This document shows, piece after piece, positions 34,521-44,977 of a stretch of DNA of 64,000 nucleotides (positions are counted from its first letter, which is position 1; every line of letters begins with the position of its first letter). The stretch is from Flavobacterium potami. Its GTDB lineage: Bacteria; Bacteroidota; Bacteroidia; Flavobacteriales; Flavobacteriaceae. Made by a program: the position numbers and the translations under genes. The notes under the pieces are model-generated. The model saw nothing but the letters and a program-made list of their open reading frames with translations. It was not told where the DNA came from and searched no databases. The stretch covers positions 186,001-250,000 of the forward strand of contig NZ_JAINUY010000009.1 in assembly GCF_020026915.1 (NCBI RefSeq). Direction: 5' to 3'.

Positions 34521-34535
34521 GGAAAAGGATTTAGA

Positions 34536-37500
34536 TTAACGAAATTGTCGTCGATATTCAGCTGGAGTATGATCGTATTTTGATCTAAAACATTTTCCGA
34601 AGTATTTCAAATCATTAAAACCAACTTCAAAACAGATTTCTTTTATCAAAAGATCATCTTCTTTTAAAAGTCTTGCCGCTTCGCTTAATCTCATATCGCG
34701 GATAAAAACAACAGGAGAAGCCCCAGTAATACTTTTAAGTTTATTGAAAAAACTAGCGCGCGACATGCACATTAATTTTCCTAGTTCGTCAACCGAAAAA
34801 TCTGAATTCGACATATTTTCTTTTACAAATTCGATAACCTGAAACATGAATTTCTGGTCTTTGTTTGAAATTTGAAGCGGTTCTTCTTTAGAAATTTCAA
34901 TTGTGCTTCCGCTAGAAAACAATTGCTGTAAACGAGCTCGTTGTTCCAAAACATTCTTTACTCTTGCCTTTAATAAACTGACATTAAAAGGTTTCGTAAC
35001 ATAATCATCTGCTCCGTATTCCAAACCTTCCAATTTACTTTCTATCGATGATTTCGCGCTAAGCAAAATAACCGGAATATGACTGGTAGATAAATTATCA
35101 CGAATTAATTTCAACATTTCGATTCCGTCTTTCTCAGGCATCATGATATCGCTGATAACGAAATCTGGCAAAATTTCTTCTACTTTTGTATAACCTTCAT
35201 CACCATTTTCGGCGGTATAAATTGTATAATCATTTTCTAAAATAGAAACCATAAAAGCACGCAATTCCGGGTCGTCTTCTACAATAAGTCCAATTGGATT
35301 TTCTCTTCTTGGTTCTTCTGCTATTATTATTTCGTGTTCTGGTTCATATTCCAAATGCATATCATCAGAAAAATGTTCTTCTGTTTCTTCCAATAATATA
35401 TCTACATCACCTTTAAAATGCTGATATCCTTTTAAGAATGCAATTTGAAAACTACTTCCTTTTCCTTGTGCACTATCTACCAAAACCTCTGCTCCGTGTT
35501 TGTCTGCAATATCTTTTATAATAGAAAGTCCAAGTCCAGTACTCGGATTAGATAGATTTTCATTATAATTTGAAAAACGAACAAACAATCTCTTTTGAAG
35601 TGTCGGACTAATTCCTGGTCCATTGTCATTTACTGTTAAAAACACATGTTTCTCTGATTCTTCTACTTTTACCACAATCGAATCGCCTTTACTGCAATAT
35701 TTAAAAGCATTAGAAAGCAGATTGATCAAAATTTTATCCAAACTATCTGGATCTGCCCACACTTTTGGATTTGAAGAATCAATATCAACTTTCAAATTAA
35801 TATGGCTCTGATTGCTCATTTTTTCAAAATCTTCACACATTTGAGAAACAAATTCTCCTAGATTGATTTCTCGAATGGCTAGTTTTTTATCTTGAATTCT
35901 TCTCAAATCCAAAATCTGATTGACCAAATTCAATAATTTATTACTGCTTTTTTCTATAATTCGAAGTTGTCCTTTTGTAGTATCTTTTAAAGCATCATCT
36001 GCAAGCATCACTTCTAAAGGCGCTGTAATCATAGTAAGCGGCGTACGAATTTCATGTGAAATATCGGTAAAGAATTTCAGTTTCAATTCGCTCATTTGTT
36101 TCTCTAATTTTACATCACCGCGCAGTTTTAAAATGGTAAGAATAGCTCTATTGACAACGAAAAATAAACCACAAGCCAAGACTAAATAACAGAAATAAGC
36201 AAAATTAGTTCCCCAGATCGAAGGGCGAATCGTAATCTTAATGCTTCTTTCATTATCCATCCATAAATTATGTCCATTGGTTGAAGAAACCAAAAGTGTG
36301 TAAGTTCCACGACCTAAATTGGTATAATTAATAGATTGGCCTCCTTTAATGTAATTCCACTGTTTATCAATGCCTTCTAATTTATAGCGGTAAACAATAT
36401 TTTCACTTTTCAAATAATCCAAAGCAGAAATCTGCACTCTAAAAAAGTTCTGATTGTGCTCTAGAGTAACTTCTTCCAACAAATCTGGATTTTTCGGAGT
36501 TTCAGGATTTATTTCATACAGTTCTTTATTATTTACTAAAAATCCGGAAATAGCTAAATAAGGTTTAAAATGAAAAGGTTTTATATTTTCTGGTTTGAAA
36601 TAAATAACGCCATTAGAATATCCTACAGCAATTTCTCCATATGCGAGTTCGCATTTTGTTGCCTCCGAAAATATCTCTGTTCCAATAATTGATTTTAATT
36701 CTGGAAAGGTTTCTGCACTATTATTCTTTGGATCAAAACGCACAATCTGATTGTCGCTCATCAGCCAGATTTTACCCGCTTTATCTTCTTGAATTGCTAC
36801 AACTCCTTCAACTGGAAATGAAACCATTTCGTTCCAAATCGATTTTACATTCAACTGTCCTTTTTTATCTAAGTCGGCTAAAATCAATCCCATGCCATTG
36901 GTTGCCAAAGCCATTTGATTGTCGTGTGTTATGGAAATGTCCAAGATATCATTTCCGGAAACCTGAGAATATTCATTAAACTTTATTTTGTTTGTCGCTT
37001 TAGTTTCTTCAGAAAACGAAAACAATTTATACGACGAAATAAAAAATATTTTGTGGTCTTTATTCTCTACAATCGAACGGACTTTATCTGCTGTTTTTAT
37101 TGGATAATTTTTTAATTCATTTTTAAAATTGACAAATTGAATTCCGTTGTTTGATTCGCGAATAATATTTACGCCACCGCCCCAAGTTGCAATATAAATT
37201 TGTCCGTTTGTAGCTTGATAAATTTTAAAAATATCATCAGAATTGATGCTGTACTTATTCTTTTCATCATATTTATAATGAGCAACTTTATATTTAAAAG
37301 ACTCATCTGTTGGAGACAGACAGAACAATCCGTTTCCTCTTGTTCCTACCCAAATTCTTCCTTTATTATCCTGAAGCATACTGTAAATATCTTTTCCCCA
37401 GCCAGGACCAGAGGCAGACAATGTTCCGTCAGAAGCCAAAAAACCGATTTTCTTTTTCTGGCTGTCAAACAAAGCGATTTTTTCTTTTCGGCTTGCCACC

Positions 37501-38864
37501 CAAAGATTTCCTTTGTTATCTTTCATCAAACCACGAACATTGTGTTTATGATGATCGTTTGACGAATCGAGATTTAGGGTAGAAAAATTACTATTGCTAA
37601 AAGTCACTAAATCTAAGCCTTGTTTGAAAGAACAAAACCAAAGATTTCCTAATCTGTCAAACATGGCCGTATGCATTAAATCTGAAACCGATTCTTTGGA
37701 TTCGTTAATACATCGAATTATGGAAGACAGTTTGTTATTTTTTTCATCCCAATAAGAAAACGGCGCATTACTCGATTGCATCCAAACTGTTCCGTTTGGA
37801 GAAGTAATCATAAAACTTTTTCTTTCTCCTCCGGCAGCTGCAGCATCACTGTAATCAACGGACATTTTTTTAATCTTTTTGGTCAATAGATCAAACTGAA
37901 AAACACCTTCACCAAGAGCTTCAAACCAAAATTGTCTGGCGCGGGTCGATCCTAAATAATTGATTTTCTTATTTGGAAATCCAGCTAAAGTTTTTCCATT
38001 ATAAGCTTCTAACTTGCTCGTTTTTAAATCATAAAAGTAAAAGACCTGACCTCCAGTTACAATTAGCATCTTACTATCTGCAACAAGCTCTGTGTAAATT
38101 ATATCTTCCTTAATATCAATTATAAAATCAAAAAATGTACTTGCTTTTTTATTGTATCGTACGAGTTCCCCTTTGTTTCCTCCAAAAATAATATCTTCTT
38201 TAGTTTCTAAAAAAGAATTAAACAAACAAGCTTTTCCATTAAAAAAGAAATATTGAGGTTCTGAACTAGATTTATTTAATCTACAAATACCAGCTTCAGT
38301 AAAAAACCAAGTTGTACCCTGTTTATCTTCAAAAACATCACGGATTTTACCACAATGTTTGGATGGATCAAAGATTACTTTTCGGATTTTCTTATTGGCT
38401 TCAAAAGCAATCAGGTAATTTTTTTCTTCAGGAAAAAGCCAGACTCTTCCAGAAGACATCACTTTAAAATCTAGAAATGCAATATTGGCCTCCTTTAAAG
38501 GTTCTTCTTCAATTGGATAATGAAAACTTAACTGACGGGTATCAAAATAATAAATATCATTTTTCTCCGATTTGATCCAAATGCGATCACTGTTATCAAA
38601 CTTGAATTTGAAAACACGATTGGAAATTAAATTCAGTGATCCGTTTTGTTTTACCCTAAATTTTTGAAAATTGCTTCCATCGTAGCGAATCAATCCGTTG
38701 AAGGTAGAAAGCCATATAAATCCCTTTTTATCCTGCTGAATATCGAGAATACGGGATTGCCTTAACTTTAAATCGTTTGCAAAATGCGTCAGCGTACCTG
38801 AAGGCTGCGCTGCACACAAAATACCAATCCAATAAAAAAAGAATACAAGTAGATTTCTTTTCAT
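34536..38864 (-). CDS. Hybrid two-component system regulator (HTCS) of the pectin locus
   Basis: 1442 residues; a membrane sensor that detects a glycan fragment in the periplasm and activates the locus. Seen: signal peptide (to ILCAAQ); two seven-bladed propellers made of repeats such as DKKGFIWLSTFNGLIRYDG and DNKGRIWVGTRGNGLF (about 40-720); Y_Y_Y domain (YKLEGIDKQWNYIKGG, about 830); one transmembrane helix (about 890-910); histidine kinase with FFTDISHEIRTPLTM (phospho-His about 937) and ATPase boxes INLLSNAFKYC and STGLGLSI; receiver domain with VISDIMMPEKDG (phospho-Asp about 1238); and a C-terminal AraC DNA-binding domain (CMSRASFFNKLKSITG ... YFGKCFRSKY). Full length and complete. Divergent from GH3 and upstream of the SusC/D operon. 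Confidence 0.96.
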   Translation of the reverse strand: MKRNLLVFFFYWIGILCAAQPSGTLTHFANDLKLRQSRILDIQQDKKGFIWLSTFNGLIRYDGSNFQKFRVKQNGSLNLISNRVFKFKFDNSDRIWIKSEKNDIYYFDTRQLSFHYPIEEEPLKEANIAFLDFKVMSSGRVWLFPEEKNYLIAFEANKKIRKVIFDPSKHCGKIRDVFEDKQGTTWFFTEAGICRLNKSSSEPQYFFFNGKACLFNSFLETKEDIIFGGNKGELVRYNKKASTFFDFIIDIKEDIIYTELVADSKMLIVTGGQVFYFYDLKTSKLEAYNGKTLAGFPNKKINYLGSTRARQFWFEALGEGVFQFDLLTKKIKKMSVDYSDAAAAGGERKSFMITSPNGTVWMQSSNAPFSYWDEKNNKLSSIIRCINESKESVSDLMHTAMFDRLGNLWFCSFKQGLDLVTFSNSNFSTLNLDSSNDHHKHNVRGLMKDNKGNLWVASRKEKIALFDSQKKKIGFLASDGTLSASGPGWGKDIYSMLQDNKGRIWVGTRGNGLFCLSPTDESFKYKVAHYKYDEKNKYSINSDDIFKIYQATNGQIYIATWGGGVNIIRESNNGIQFVNFKNELKNYPIKTADKVRSIVENKDHKIFFISSYKLFSFSEETKATNKIKFNEYSQVSGNDILDISITHDNQMALATNGMGLILADLDKKGQLNVKSIWNEMVSFPVEGVVAIQEDKAGKIWLMSDNQIVRFDPKNNSAETFPELKSIIGTEIFSEATKCELAYGEIAVGYSNGVIYFKPENIKPFHFKPYLAISGFLVNNKELYEINPETPKNPDLLEEVTLEHNQNFFRVQISALDYLKSENIVYRYKLEGIDKQWNYIKGGQSINYTNLGRGTYTLLVSSTNGHNLWMDNERSIKITIRPSIWGTNFAYFCYLVLACGLFFVVNRAILTILKLRGDVKLEKQMSELKLKFFTDISHEIRTPLTMITAPLEVMLADDALKDTTKGQLRIIEKSSNKLLNLVNQILDLRRIQDKKLAIREINLGEFVSQMCEDFEKMSNQSHINLKVDIDSSNPKVWADPDSLDKILINLLSNAFKYCSKGDSIVVKVEESEKHVFLTVNDNGPGISPTLQKRLFVRFSNYNENLSNPSTGLGLSIIKDIADKHGAEVLVDSAQGKGSSFQIAFLKGYQHFKGDVDILLEETEEHFSDDMHLEYEPEHEIIIAEEPRRENPIGLIVEDDPELRAFMVSILENDYTIYTAENGDEGYTKVEEILPDFVISDIMMPEKDGIEMLKLIRDNLSTSHIPVILLSAKSSIESKLEGLEYGADDYVTKPFNVSLLKARVKNVLEQRARLQQLFSSGSTIEISKEEPLQISNKDQKFMFQVIEFVKENMSNSDFSVDELGKLMCMSRASFFNKLKSITGASPVVFIRDMRLSEAARLLKEDDLLIKEICFEVGFNDLKYFGKCFRSKYDHTPAEYRRQFR

Positions 38865-39188
38865 TTCAAACTTTATAAAATTAAGAGAATAACAAAAATA
38901 TCAAAATTACTTTCCTGACCTAAAAGAAGTCGTTGTTTCAGCAAAATACCACCATAAAAATAGTGATTTGTCTCCCTTTCCCTTTTCAATAAAAATCATA
39001 AAACAATAGTAATAAGCTTTATAACATACTCTAAATAGCATTTTATCCTATCTTTAGAAGTATAAAAATCTAATTTTGTGAGTCAGCAATTTAATAATCT
39101 ATCCTCTTTAAATCCTGCAAATTCATATTTCTGTTTTGACTTAAAATAGAAAATGAAAAAATAATAAATCTAACACTATCTAAAACCT
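38865..39188. promoter_or_regulatory. Divergent promoter region, HTCS / GH3
   Basis: 324 bp without a gene. On the plus strand TAATTTTG at 39071-39078 fits the -7 consensus for GH3, with a ~110-nt leader. On the minus strand two boxes (38893-38900 and 38902-38909) fit TAnnTTTG for HTCS. None has a clear -33 partner, and such boxes are frequent by chance in AT-rich DNA. Confidence 0.35.
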
Positions 39189-41801
39189 ATGAAAAGAAAA
39201 TCCATAGTTATTGCGTTACATTTTTTTGCTTTAACCACCTTTGCGCAAGAAAATTTTCCGTACAAAAATCCAAACCTACCAACAGAACAGCGTGTTAATG
39301 ACTTAGTATCAAGAATGTCATTAGAAGAAAAAATAAATCAATTAATGGATTCTGCTCCGGCGATTGACCGTTTAGGTATTCCAGAATACAATTGGTGGAA
39401 CGAATCATTGCATGGCGTTGCCCGTGCAGGATTTGCCACTGTTTTTCCGCAATCTATTTCAATTGCTTCTTCTTGGGATCGTCAGTTAATATTGGATGTT
39501 GCTACTGCCATTTCAGATGAAGCTCGTGCCAAACATCACGAATATTTAAGAAGAGGACAACATGGAATGTATCAAGGATTGACATTTTGGTCGCCAAACG
39601 TAAACATCTTTCGTGATCCACGCTGGGGACGCGGGCATGAAACGTATGGAGAAGATCCGTTTTTAACAAGCCAATTAGGTCTTAATTATGTTAATGGACT
39701 TCAAGGTACAAATGACAAGTATTTGAAAGTAGTCGCTACTGCCAAGCATTATGCCGTGCATTCTGGACCCGAGCCTTCTCGCCATTTTTTTGATGCCAAT
39801 ACAAGCGATGTCGATCTTTATGAAACTTATCTTCCAGCTTTTAGAACTTTGGTAAAAGACGGGCATGTTTATTCTGTAATGGGTGCTTACAACCGTTTTA
39901 GAGGAGAATCGGCAAGTGCTAGTCCGTTTCTTTTTAATATTCTTCGAAATGTCTGGGGATTTAATGGTTACATTGTTTCAGACTGTGGTGCTGTAACCGA
40001 TATTTGGAAGTATCACAAAATTACAAATGATGCCGCAAGTGCTTCTGCATTAGCCGTTAAAAACGGTTTAGATTTGGAATGCGGAAGCAGTTTCCAGTCT
40101 TTAAAAGAAGCTGTTGACCGAAAATTAATTACAGAAGCCGATATTGATATTGCGGTTAAACGTTTATTTACGGCTCGTTTTAAATTAGGAATGTTTGATC
40201 CAGACGAGATTGTTCCTTATGCCCAAATTCCGTTCTCAACCAACAATAATGCGGCTAATGATTTTCTTGCCAGAACAGCTTCCCAAAAAAGTATTGTTCT
40301 TTTAAAAAACCAGAACAATACCTTGCCTCTTTCTAAAAATATCAAAACAGTTGCGGTAATTGGGCCAAATGCAGATGATATTCAATCTTTATGGGGAAAT
40401 TACAGTGGAGTTCCAAGCAATCCGATTACTGTTCTAAAAGGGATTCAAAACAAATTGGAGCCGAATGCAAAGGTTTTATATGCAAAAGGAACTGATTTAG
40501 CAAAAGGAGTTCCAGAAATGAACATTATACCATCAGTATATTTTCAAAACGAAAACGGAACGCAAGGTTTAGTTGGTGAATATTTTGATAATAAGGATTG
40601 GAATGGAAAACCTCTTTTTACTCGAATTGATGATAATATTGATTTTGAATGGGATATCAACACGCCAGATCCTCGTTTGAAAATGGGAAATTACAGCGTG
40701 AAATGGACAGGTTATCTTACCGTTCCTAAATCGGGAGCTTACAACATTTCGGAATGGTCAAAACCTTTTATGACTGTTGAAATTGAGGGAGGAAAAACTA
40801 CTGGCGGAAAAAACAATCATCATCCACGTTTTCGTCCGCAGAAAATTGATTTAGAAACAGGAAAAAAATACAAAATAGAAGTTAAATACCAGAATTTCTA
40901 CGGAGATGCGATTGCACAATTATTATGGTCAGAACCGCAAGAAAATTTAGTTCAAGAAGCGGTGCAAACTGCCAATCAAGCCGATGCTGTAATTCTAGTT
41001 TTAGGACTGAATGAACGTTTAGAGGGCGAAGAAATGAAAGTAGAAGCTGATGGTTTTAACGGTGGAGATCGAACAAGTCTAGATCTTCCTGCGAATCAAG
41101 AAGAATTGATGAAAGCCATTAAAGCAACTGGAAAACCTGTTATATTGGTTTTAATCAACGGAAGTGCCCTTTCTATCAATTGGGCAAATGATAATGTTCC
41201 GGCGATTTTAACAGCTGGATATCCGGGACAGCAAGGCGGAAATGCGATTGCTGATGTTTTATTTGGAGATTATAATCCGGCGGGAAGGCTTCCTGTTACG
41301 TATTACAAATCGGTAGATCAGCTTCCTAAATTTGAAAATTATGACATGGAAGGCAGAACCTATCGTTACTTTCATAAAACACCTCTATATCCGTTCGGAT
41401 TTGGATTGAGTTATACCACTTTCAAATATTCTAATTTACAGCTTCCAAAAGAATTCAATTCTGATACAGATTTTAAAATTTCTGTTGACATTACCAACAC
41501 AGGAGATCGTGACGGAGATGAAGTGGCTGAATTATATGTAAAAGACGAAAAAGCTTCTACTCCACGCCCGATTTGCCAATTAGAAGGTTTTGAGCGAATT
41601 CATCTTAAAAAAGGAGAAACAAAGACCGTTACTTTTACTATTACACCAAGGCAGCTTTCTATGATCAACAAGAAAAAACAACGTGTTGTTGAGCCAGGCT
41701 GGTTTACCATTTCTGTTGGCGGAAAACAGCCAGATGGTTCTAGTGATATTCAAAACGGAAGAATCAACTTTACTGGTAAAATGATTACACTTGAGAAATA
41801 A
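39189..41801 (+). CDS. GH3 family beta-glycosidase with PA14 insert
   Basis: 870 residues. Retaining exo-glycosidase of the plant-type xylosidase/arabinosidase branch. Seen: signal peptide (to LTTFAQ); NWWNESLHGVAR, FRDPRWGRGHETYGEDP and KHYAVHSGPE of the N-terminal barrel; nucleophile Asp265 in IVSDCGAV; second domain with GPNADD; a PA14-like insert (about 457-587, GLVGEYFDNKDWNGKPLF); ALSINWA and AGYPGQQGG after it; C-terminal FnIII-like domain (EVAELYVKDEKAS). PA14 inserts in GH3 enzymes shape substrate entry. Likely periplasmic; acts on short side-chain oligosaccharides. Forms a unit with the symporter gene 55 bp downstream, divergent from HTCS. Confidence 0.93.
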   Translation: MKRKSIVIALHFFALTTFAQENFPYKNPNLPTEQRVNDLVSRMSLEEKINQLMDSAPAIDRLGIPEYNWWNESLHGVARAGFATVFPQSISIASSWDRQLILDVATAISDEARAKHHEYLRRGQHGMYQGLTFWSPNVNIFRDPRWGRGHETYGEDPFLTSQLGLNYVNGLQGTNDKYLKVVATAKHYAVHSGPEPSRHFFDANTSDVDLYETYLPAFRTLVKDGHVYSVMGAYNRFRGESASASPFLFNILRNVWGFNGYIVSDCGAVTDIWKYHKITNDAASASALAVKNGLDLECGSSFQSLKEAVDRKLITEADIDIAVKRLFTARFKLGMFDPDEIVPYAQIPFSTNNNAANDFLARTASQKSIVLLKNQNNTLPLSKNIKTVAVIGPNADDIQSLWGNYSGVPSNPITVLKGIQNKLEPNAKVLYAKGTDLAKGVPEMNIIPSVYFQNENGTQGLVGEYFDNKDWNGKPLFTRIDDNIDFEWDINTPDPRLKMGNYSVKWTGYLTVPKSGAYNISEWSKPFMTVEIEGGKTTGGKNNHHPRFRPQKIDLETGKKYKIEVKYQNFYGDAIAQLLWSEPQENLVQEAVQTANQADAVILVLGLNERLEGEEMKVEADGFNGGDRTSLDLPANQEELMKAIKATGKPVILVLINGSALSINWANDNVPAILTAGYPGQQGGNAIADVLFGDYNPAGRLPVTYYKSVDQLPKFENYDMEGRTYRYFHKTPLYPFGFGLSYTTFKYSNLQLPKEFNSDTDFKISVDITNTGDRDGDEVAELYVKDEKASTPRPICQLEGFERIHLKKGETKTVTFTITPRQLSMINKKKQRVVEPGWFTISVGGKQPDGSSDIQNGRINFTGKMITLEK

Positions 41802-41856
41802 TTTTTTACAACTATAAGACTAACTATTAACCATTTTTTATTAATCAAATTTTACA

Positions 41857-43542
41857 ATGAACCAAAACCTCGCTTTCGCAGATTATGCGGTTTTTATTAT
41901 TTATTTTATTGTAGTTTCTGCCTACGGTTACACGGTTTACCGTAAGCGTAAACAAGACGAACAAGATGCTAAAGCTTACTTTTTGGCTGAAGGAAATCTA
42001 ACTTGGTGGGCAATTGGAGCTTCTCTTATTGCTTCTAACATCTCTGCAGAACAATTCATCGGAATGAGTGGTGAAGGTTTCTTTTTAGGAATCGCTGTTG
42101 CTGCCTACGAATGGCTTGCCGCCGTTGCACTTATTATTGTGGCGGTATGGTTTATTCCTGTATATCTTAAAAACAAGATTTACACGATGCCTCAGTTCCT
42201 AAAAACACGTTACAACGAATCTACTGCCTTGATTATGGCTGTTTTCTGGCTGTTTTTATACGTTTTTGTAAACTTGACTTCTATTCTTTATTTAGGAGCG
42301 GTTGCTATTAACGGTCTTGCCGGAGGAGAATATCTTCACGTAATCATGGTTGGATTGGCTGTTTTTGCTTTGTTTATTTCTCTTGGAGGAATGAAAGTCG
42401 TAGCTTATACAGACGTTATTCAGGTTGCTGTATTAATTATCGGAGGTTTGGTGACTTCTTATATCGCCCTTACAACTGTTGGACAATATTTCGGTGTTGG
42501 AGAAAATGCAATTGCAGGTTTTAAGGTTTTATTGAAAGAAGCTCCTGAGCATTTCAAAATGATTATTCCAAAACCAACAGCAGCTTCCACACAGCTTGAA
42601 ATCGACAAATATTTAACTTTCCCAGGATTGTTATCTTATGCAGCTGGTATCTGGATCATAAACCTAAACTACTGGGGATGTAACCAATACATTACACAAA
42701 GAGCTCTTGGAGCAGATTTACAAACTGCTCGTACAGGAATCTTATTTGCTGGTATGTTGAAATTATTAATGCCACTTATCGTAATGCTTCCCGGTATTGC
42801 TGCTTACGTATTATACACAAACGGACACTTGCCTCAATTAGTTGGAGGAAAAGACGGGGCTTATTCTGCTGTTTTGACATTCCTCCCAACCGGATTAAAA
42901 GGGCTTTCTGTTGCCGCACTTACTGCTGCAATCGTTGCTTCTTTGGCTGGTAAAGTAAACAGTATTTCTACCATCTACACATTAGATGTTCACAAAAAAT
43001 ACATCCAGAAAAATGCGGGCGAAAAACAACAAGTAAACATTGGTCGTCTTGCCGTTTTTGTTGCCATGCTTTTGGCAGTTTTATTTACATGGAATGACGT
43101 TTTAGGAATTGGCGGTGTTGGAGGATTCACCTACATCCAAAAATACACTGGATTCATTAGTCCTGGAGTTTTTGCTATGTTCTTTCTAGGTATGTTCTGG
43201 AAAAGAACTACTGGAACAGCGGCAATCGTTGGGGTAATCTTAGGATTCTTATTATCTGTTTTATTCAACGAATACGCTCCAGCTTTATTTGGAAACGACA
43301 CATTTTTATACACAGCTTACAATAACGGAAAAGGCGGATTTGAAATTCCGTTCCACATCTGTATGGGATTATCATTCTTATTTACAATGATTGCCATGAT
43401 TCTGATCAGTTTTGCTGGACCGAAAATAAACCCTAAAGCATTCGAGACAGAACCTGGAATGTTTAAAGTCAAACCACAAACAACAGTCTTAATAGTGATT
43501 ACGATGTTGATCATCATCGCGCTTTATGTTAAGTTCTGGTAA
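41857..43542 (+). CDS. SGLT-type sodium/sugar symporter (SSS family)
   Basis: 561 residues, about 14 transmembrane helices, inner membrane. Seen: WWAIGASLIASNISAEQFIGMSGEGF, very like the first sodium-site helix of the Vibrio galactose symporter vSGLT; NYWGCNQYITQRALGA; ALTAAIVASLAGKVNSISTIYT; length close to vSGLT. Couples sodium entry to uptake of a monosaccharide, probably the product of the GH3 enzyme encoded just upstream (xylose, arabinose or galactose; a uronate cannot be excluded). A strong terminator follows 31 bp after the stop. Confidence 0.92.
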   Translation: MNQNLAFADYAVFIIYFIVVSAYGYTVYRKRKQDEQDAKAYFLAEGNLTWWAIGASLIASNISAEQFIGMSGEGFFLGIAVAAYEWLAAVALIIVAVWFIPVYLKNKIYTMPQFLKTRYNESTALIMAVFWLFLYVFVNLTSILYLGAVAINGLAGGEYLHVIMVGLAVFALFISLGGMKVVAYTDVIQVAVLIIGGLVTSYIALTTVGQYFGVGENAIAGFKVLLKEAPEHFKMIIPKPTAASTQLEIDKYLTFPGLLSYAAGIWIINLNYWGCNQYITQRALGADLQTARTGILFAGMLKLLMPLIVMLPGIAAYVLYTNGHLPQLVGGKDGAYSAVLTFLPTGLKGLSVAALTAAIVASLAGKVNSISTIYTLDVHKKYIQKNAGEKQQVNIGRLAVFVAMLLAVLFTWNDVLGIGGVGGFTYIQKYTGFISPGVFAMFFLGMFWKRTTGTAAIVGVILGFLLSVLFNEYAPALFGNDTFLYTAYNNGKGGFEIPFHICMGLSFLFTMIAMILISFAGPKINPKAFETEPGMFKVKPQTTVLIVITMLIIIALYVKFW

Positions 43543-43573
43543 TAAATTATCAGTTTAATTCTCTTCTCTATTT

Positions 43574-43608
43574 ACAGCTGTTGTTAGTAACAACAGCTGT
43601 TCTTTTTT
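43574..43608 (+). terminator. Terminator of the GH3-symporter unit
   Basis: Perfect 12-bp stem ACAGCTGTTGTT / AACAACAGCTGT with loop AGT, followed by TCTTTTTT. It sits 31 bp after the symporter stop and reaches the end of the convergent small gene. Confidence 0.88.
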
Positions 43609-44077
43609 AAAAATCCGAATATTCCCAATCTGATTCGTATTTTATCACTTCCTTATCTGTTTTTTCTAGAATATATATTTTAAAATAGGGATGCACATTG
43701 CTAATAGGAAATGGATTTATGAAACCAGTCTTTTTATAACTCTTCGTCTTTTTTACTTTATTTTTATAAAAAGTCACCTCATTGTCTCTAAGAGCTATAG
43801 CATTTTCTATTTTTATCTCATTTAAAAAATGAAGAGAACAAGTGTCCATTTTATGTTTTCCTTGATCAAAGACAAATCTTTCTGAGGCTATATTAAAAAA
43901 AACTTTTCCTTCCTTTTCTCTTTTTATATTACCCTCGCTTTTGTTGTACAGTACATATTTAATAGGTTTTAGATACTTCTCTCCTCCTTTATAGAAAATA
44001 AAATAATCATTTTCTTTCTCTTGAGCACTTATTAAGTTGATCACTAATAAGAGCAACAGGTAAATTTTCTTTTTCAT
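43607..44077 (-). CDS. Hypothetical secreted protein
   Basis: 156 residues with a signal peptide (MKKKIYLLLLLVINLISAQ). The body is basic and beta-rich (DYFIFYKGGEKYLKPIKYVLYN, KVFFNIASERFVFDQGKH) with no recognised domain. Starts 3 nt after the stop of the upstream gene, so the two unknown genes form an operon and their products may act together. Confidence 0.65.
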   Translation of the reverse strand: MKKKIYLLLLLVINLISAQEKENDYFIFYKGGEKYLKPIKYVLYNKSEGNIKREKEGKVFFNIASERFVFDQGKHKMDTCSLHFLNEIKIENAIALRDNEVTFYKNKVKKTKSYKKTGFINPFPISNVHPYFKIYILEKTDKEVIKYESDWEYSDF

Positions 44078-44080
44078 GAT

Positions 44081-44737
44081 TTAATATAATTCATAACTTG
44101 GAATCTCCTGAACAACAACCCATTTCTTTTTTATTTTTTTCATTACTACCACTTTAAAATTCGAAAATCCAAAAAATGGAGTTCTTGTGACATGAAATTG
44201 AAAGACCAAATATTTTTTGTCATATACAATCGGTTCCGATATACCAAAAACAGGTAAAAAATTAGGTAAATTATTTATTTCCACATCGTTTGCATTATTT
44301 GAATTGGCAACAAAACGAACAAAAGATATAAACCTTATTTTATCAAACTCTAAATCAGTTCTAGCCCATTGTTTGTCTGTAATATCCGGTAAAATGTATC
44401 TTTTGTTATCATAAAATTTATTTTTCATAGCCTTAAAAGCGCTATCATTAAATAAAGGTCTTGTAGCTCCACCGTGTAATTCATTATAATCATCCTTTTC
44501 ATTTTCTAGTCTGGGAAATTGTCCTTCAAAAATTTTTAAGGTCACATTAGGATTCAATTTTTCAGTAATCACTATAATCTCACTTCTTTTGTCTTTGATT
44601 TGTGAATTGAAATATTGATTTATTACTTGAAAAGAATCGCTTTCAATCAATGTTTTACTAGAATTCTTTTGGGCGTTTATGAGACCACAACAAAAAGTAA
44701 GTAATACTATAAAAATATTTTTCATTAGCTTATACAT
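44081..44737 (-). CDS. Hypothetical secreted protein
   Basis: 218 residues from the first ATG; a start at residue 5 (MKNIFIVLLTFCCGLINAQ) gives a cleaner signal peptide. Later parts read DKRSEIIVITEKLNPNVTLKI, DITDKQWARTDLEF and FQFHVTRTPFFGFSNFKVVVM. No domain recognised. Two-gene operon with the downstream 156-residue protein. Periplasmic location predicted. Confidence 0.65.
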   Translation of the reverse strand: MYKLMKNIFIVLLTFCCGLINAQKNSSKTLIESDSFQVINQYFNSQIKDKRSEIIVITEKLNPNVTLKIFEGQFPRLENEKDDYNELHGGATRPLFNDSAFKAMKNKFYDNKRYILPDITDKQWARTDLEFDKIRFISFVRFVANSNNANDVEINNLPNFLPVFGISEPIVYDKKYLVFQFHVTRTPFFGFSNFKVVVMKKIKKKWVVVQEIPSYELY

Positions 44738-44786
44738 TATTTATTTTAGGATTCTGAAAATTACAGTTTTGGTTTCATTGTCAAAT

Positions 44787-44816
44787 TTTGAAACCAAGAT
44801 ACAATAACTACTTTTG
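44787..44816 (+). promoter_or_regulatory. Bacteroidota-type promoter upstream of the alpha/beta-hydrolase gene
   Basis: TTTG (44787-44790), 18-nt spacer, TACTTTTG (44809-44816), matching TTTG-N(17-23)-TAnnTTTG. The leader to the ATG at 44978 would be about 155 nt, which is long, so a closer promoter is possible. Confidence 0.45.
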
Positions 44817-44977
44817 AATATTCTGGTAATGATAACTAAAAGTATTATTCTTTTCAAAATTTCATCTCTTCCGAAATCCCCGCATAGCACTTTAAAAAAT
44901 ATGCAAATACAAGAAAATCAATCTCCGAAAATGACTATATTGCTCATTAAAAACAGATTTTTTTAAACTGAACCAGC

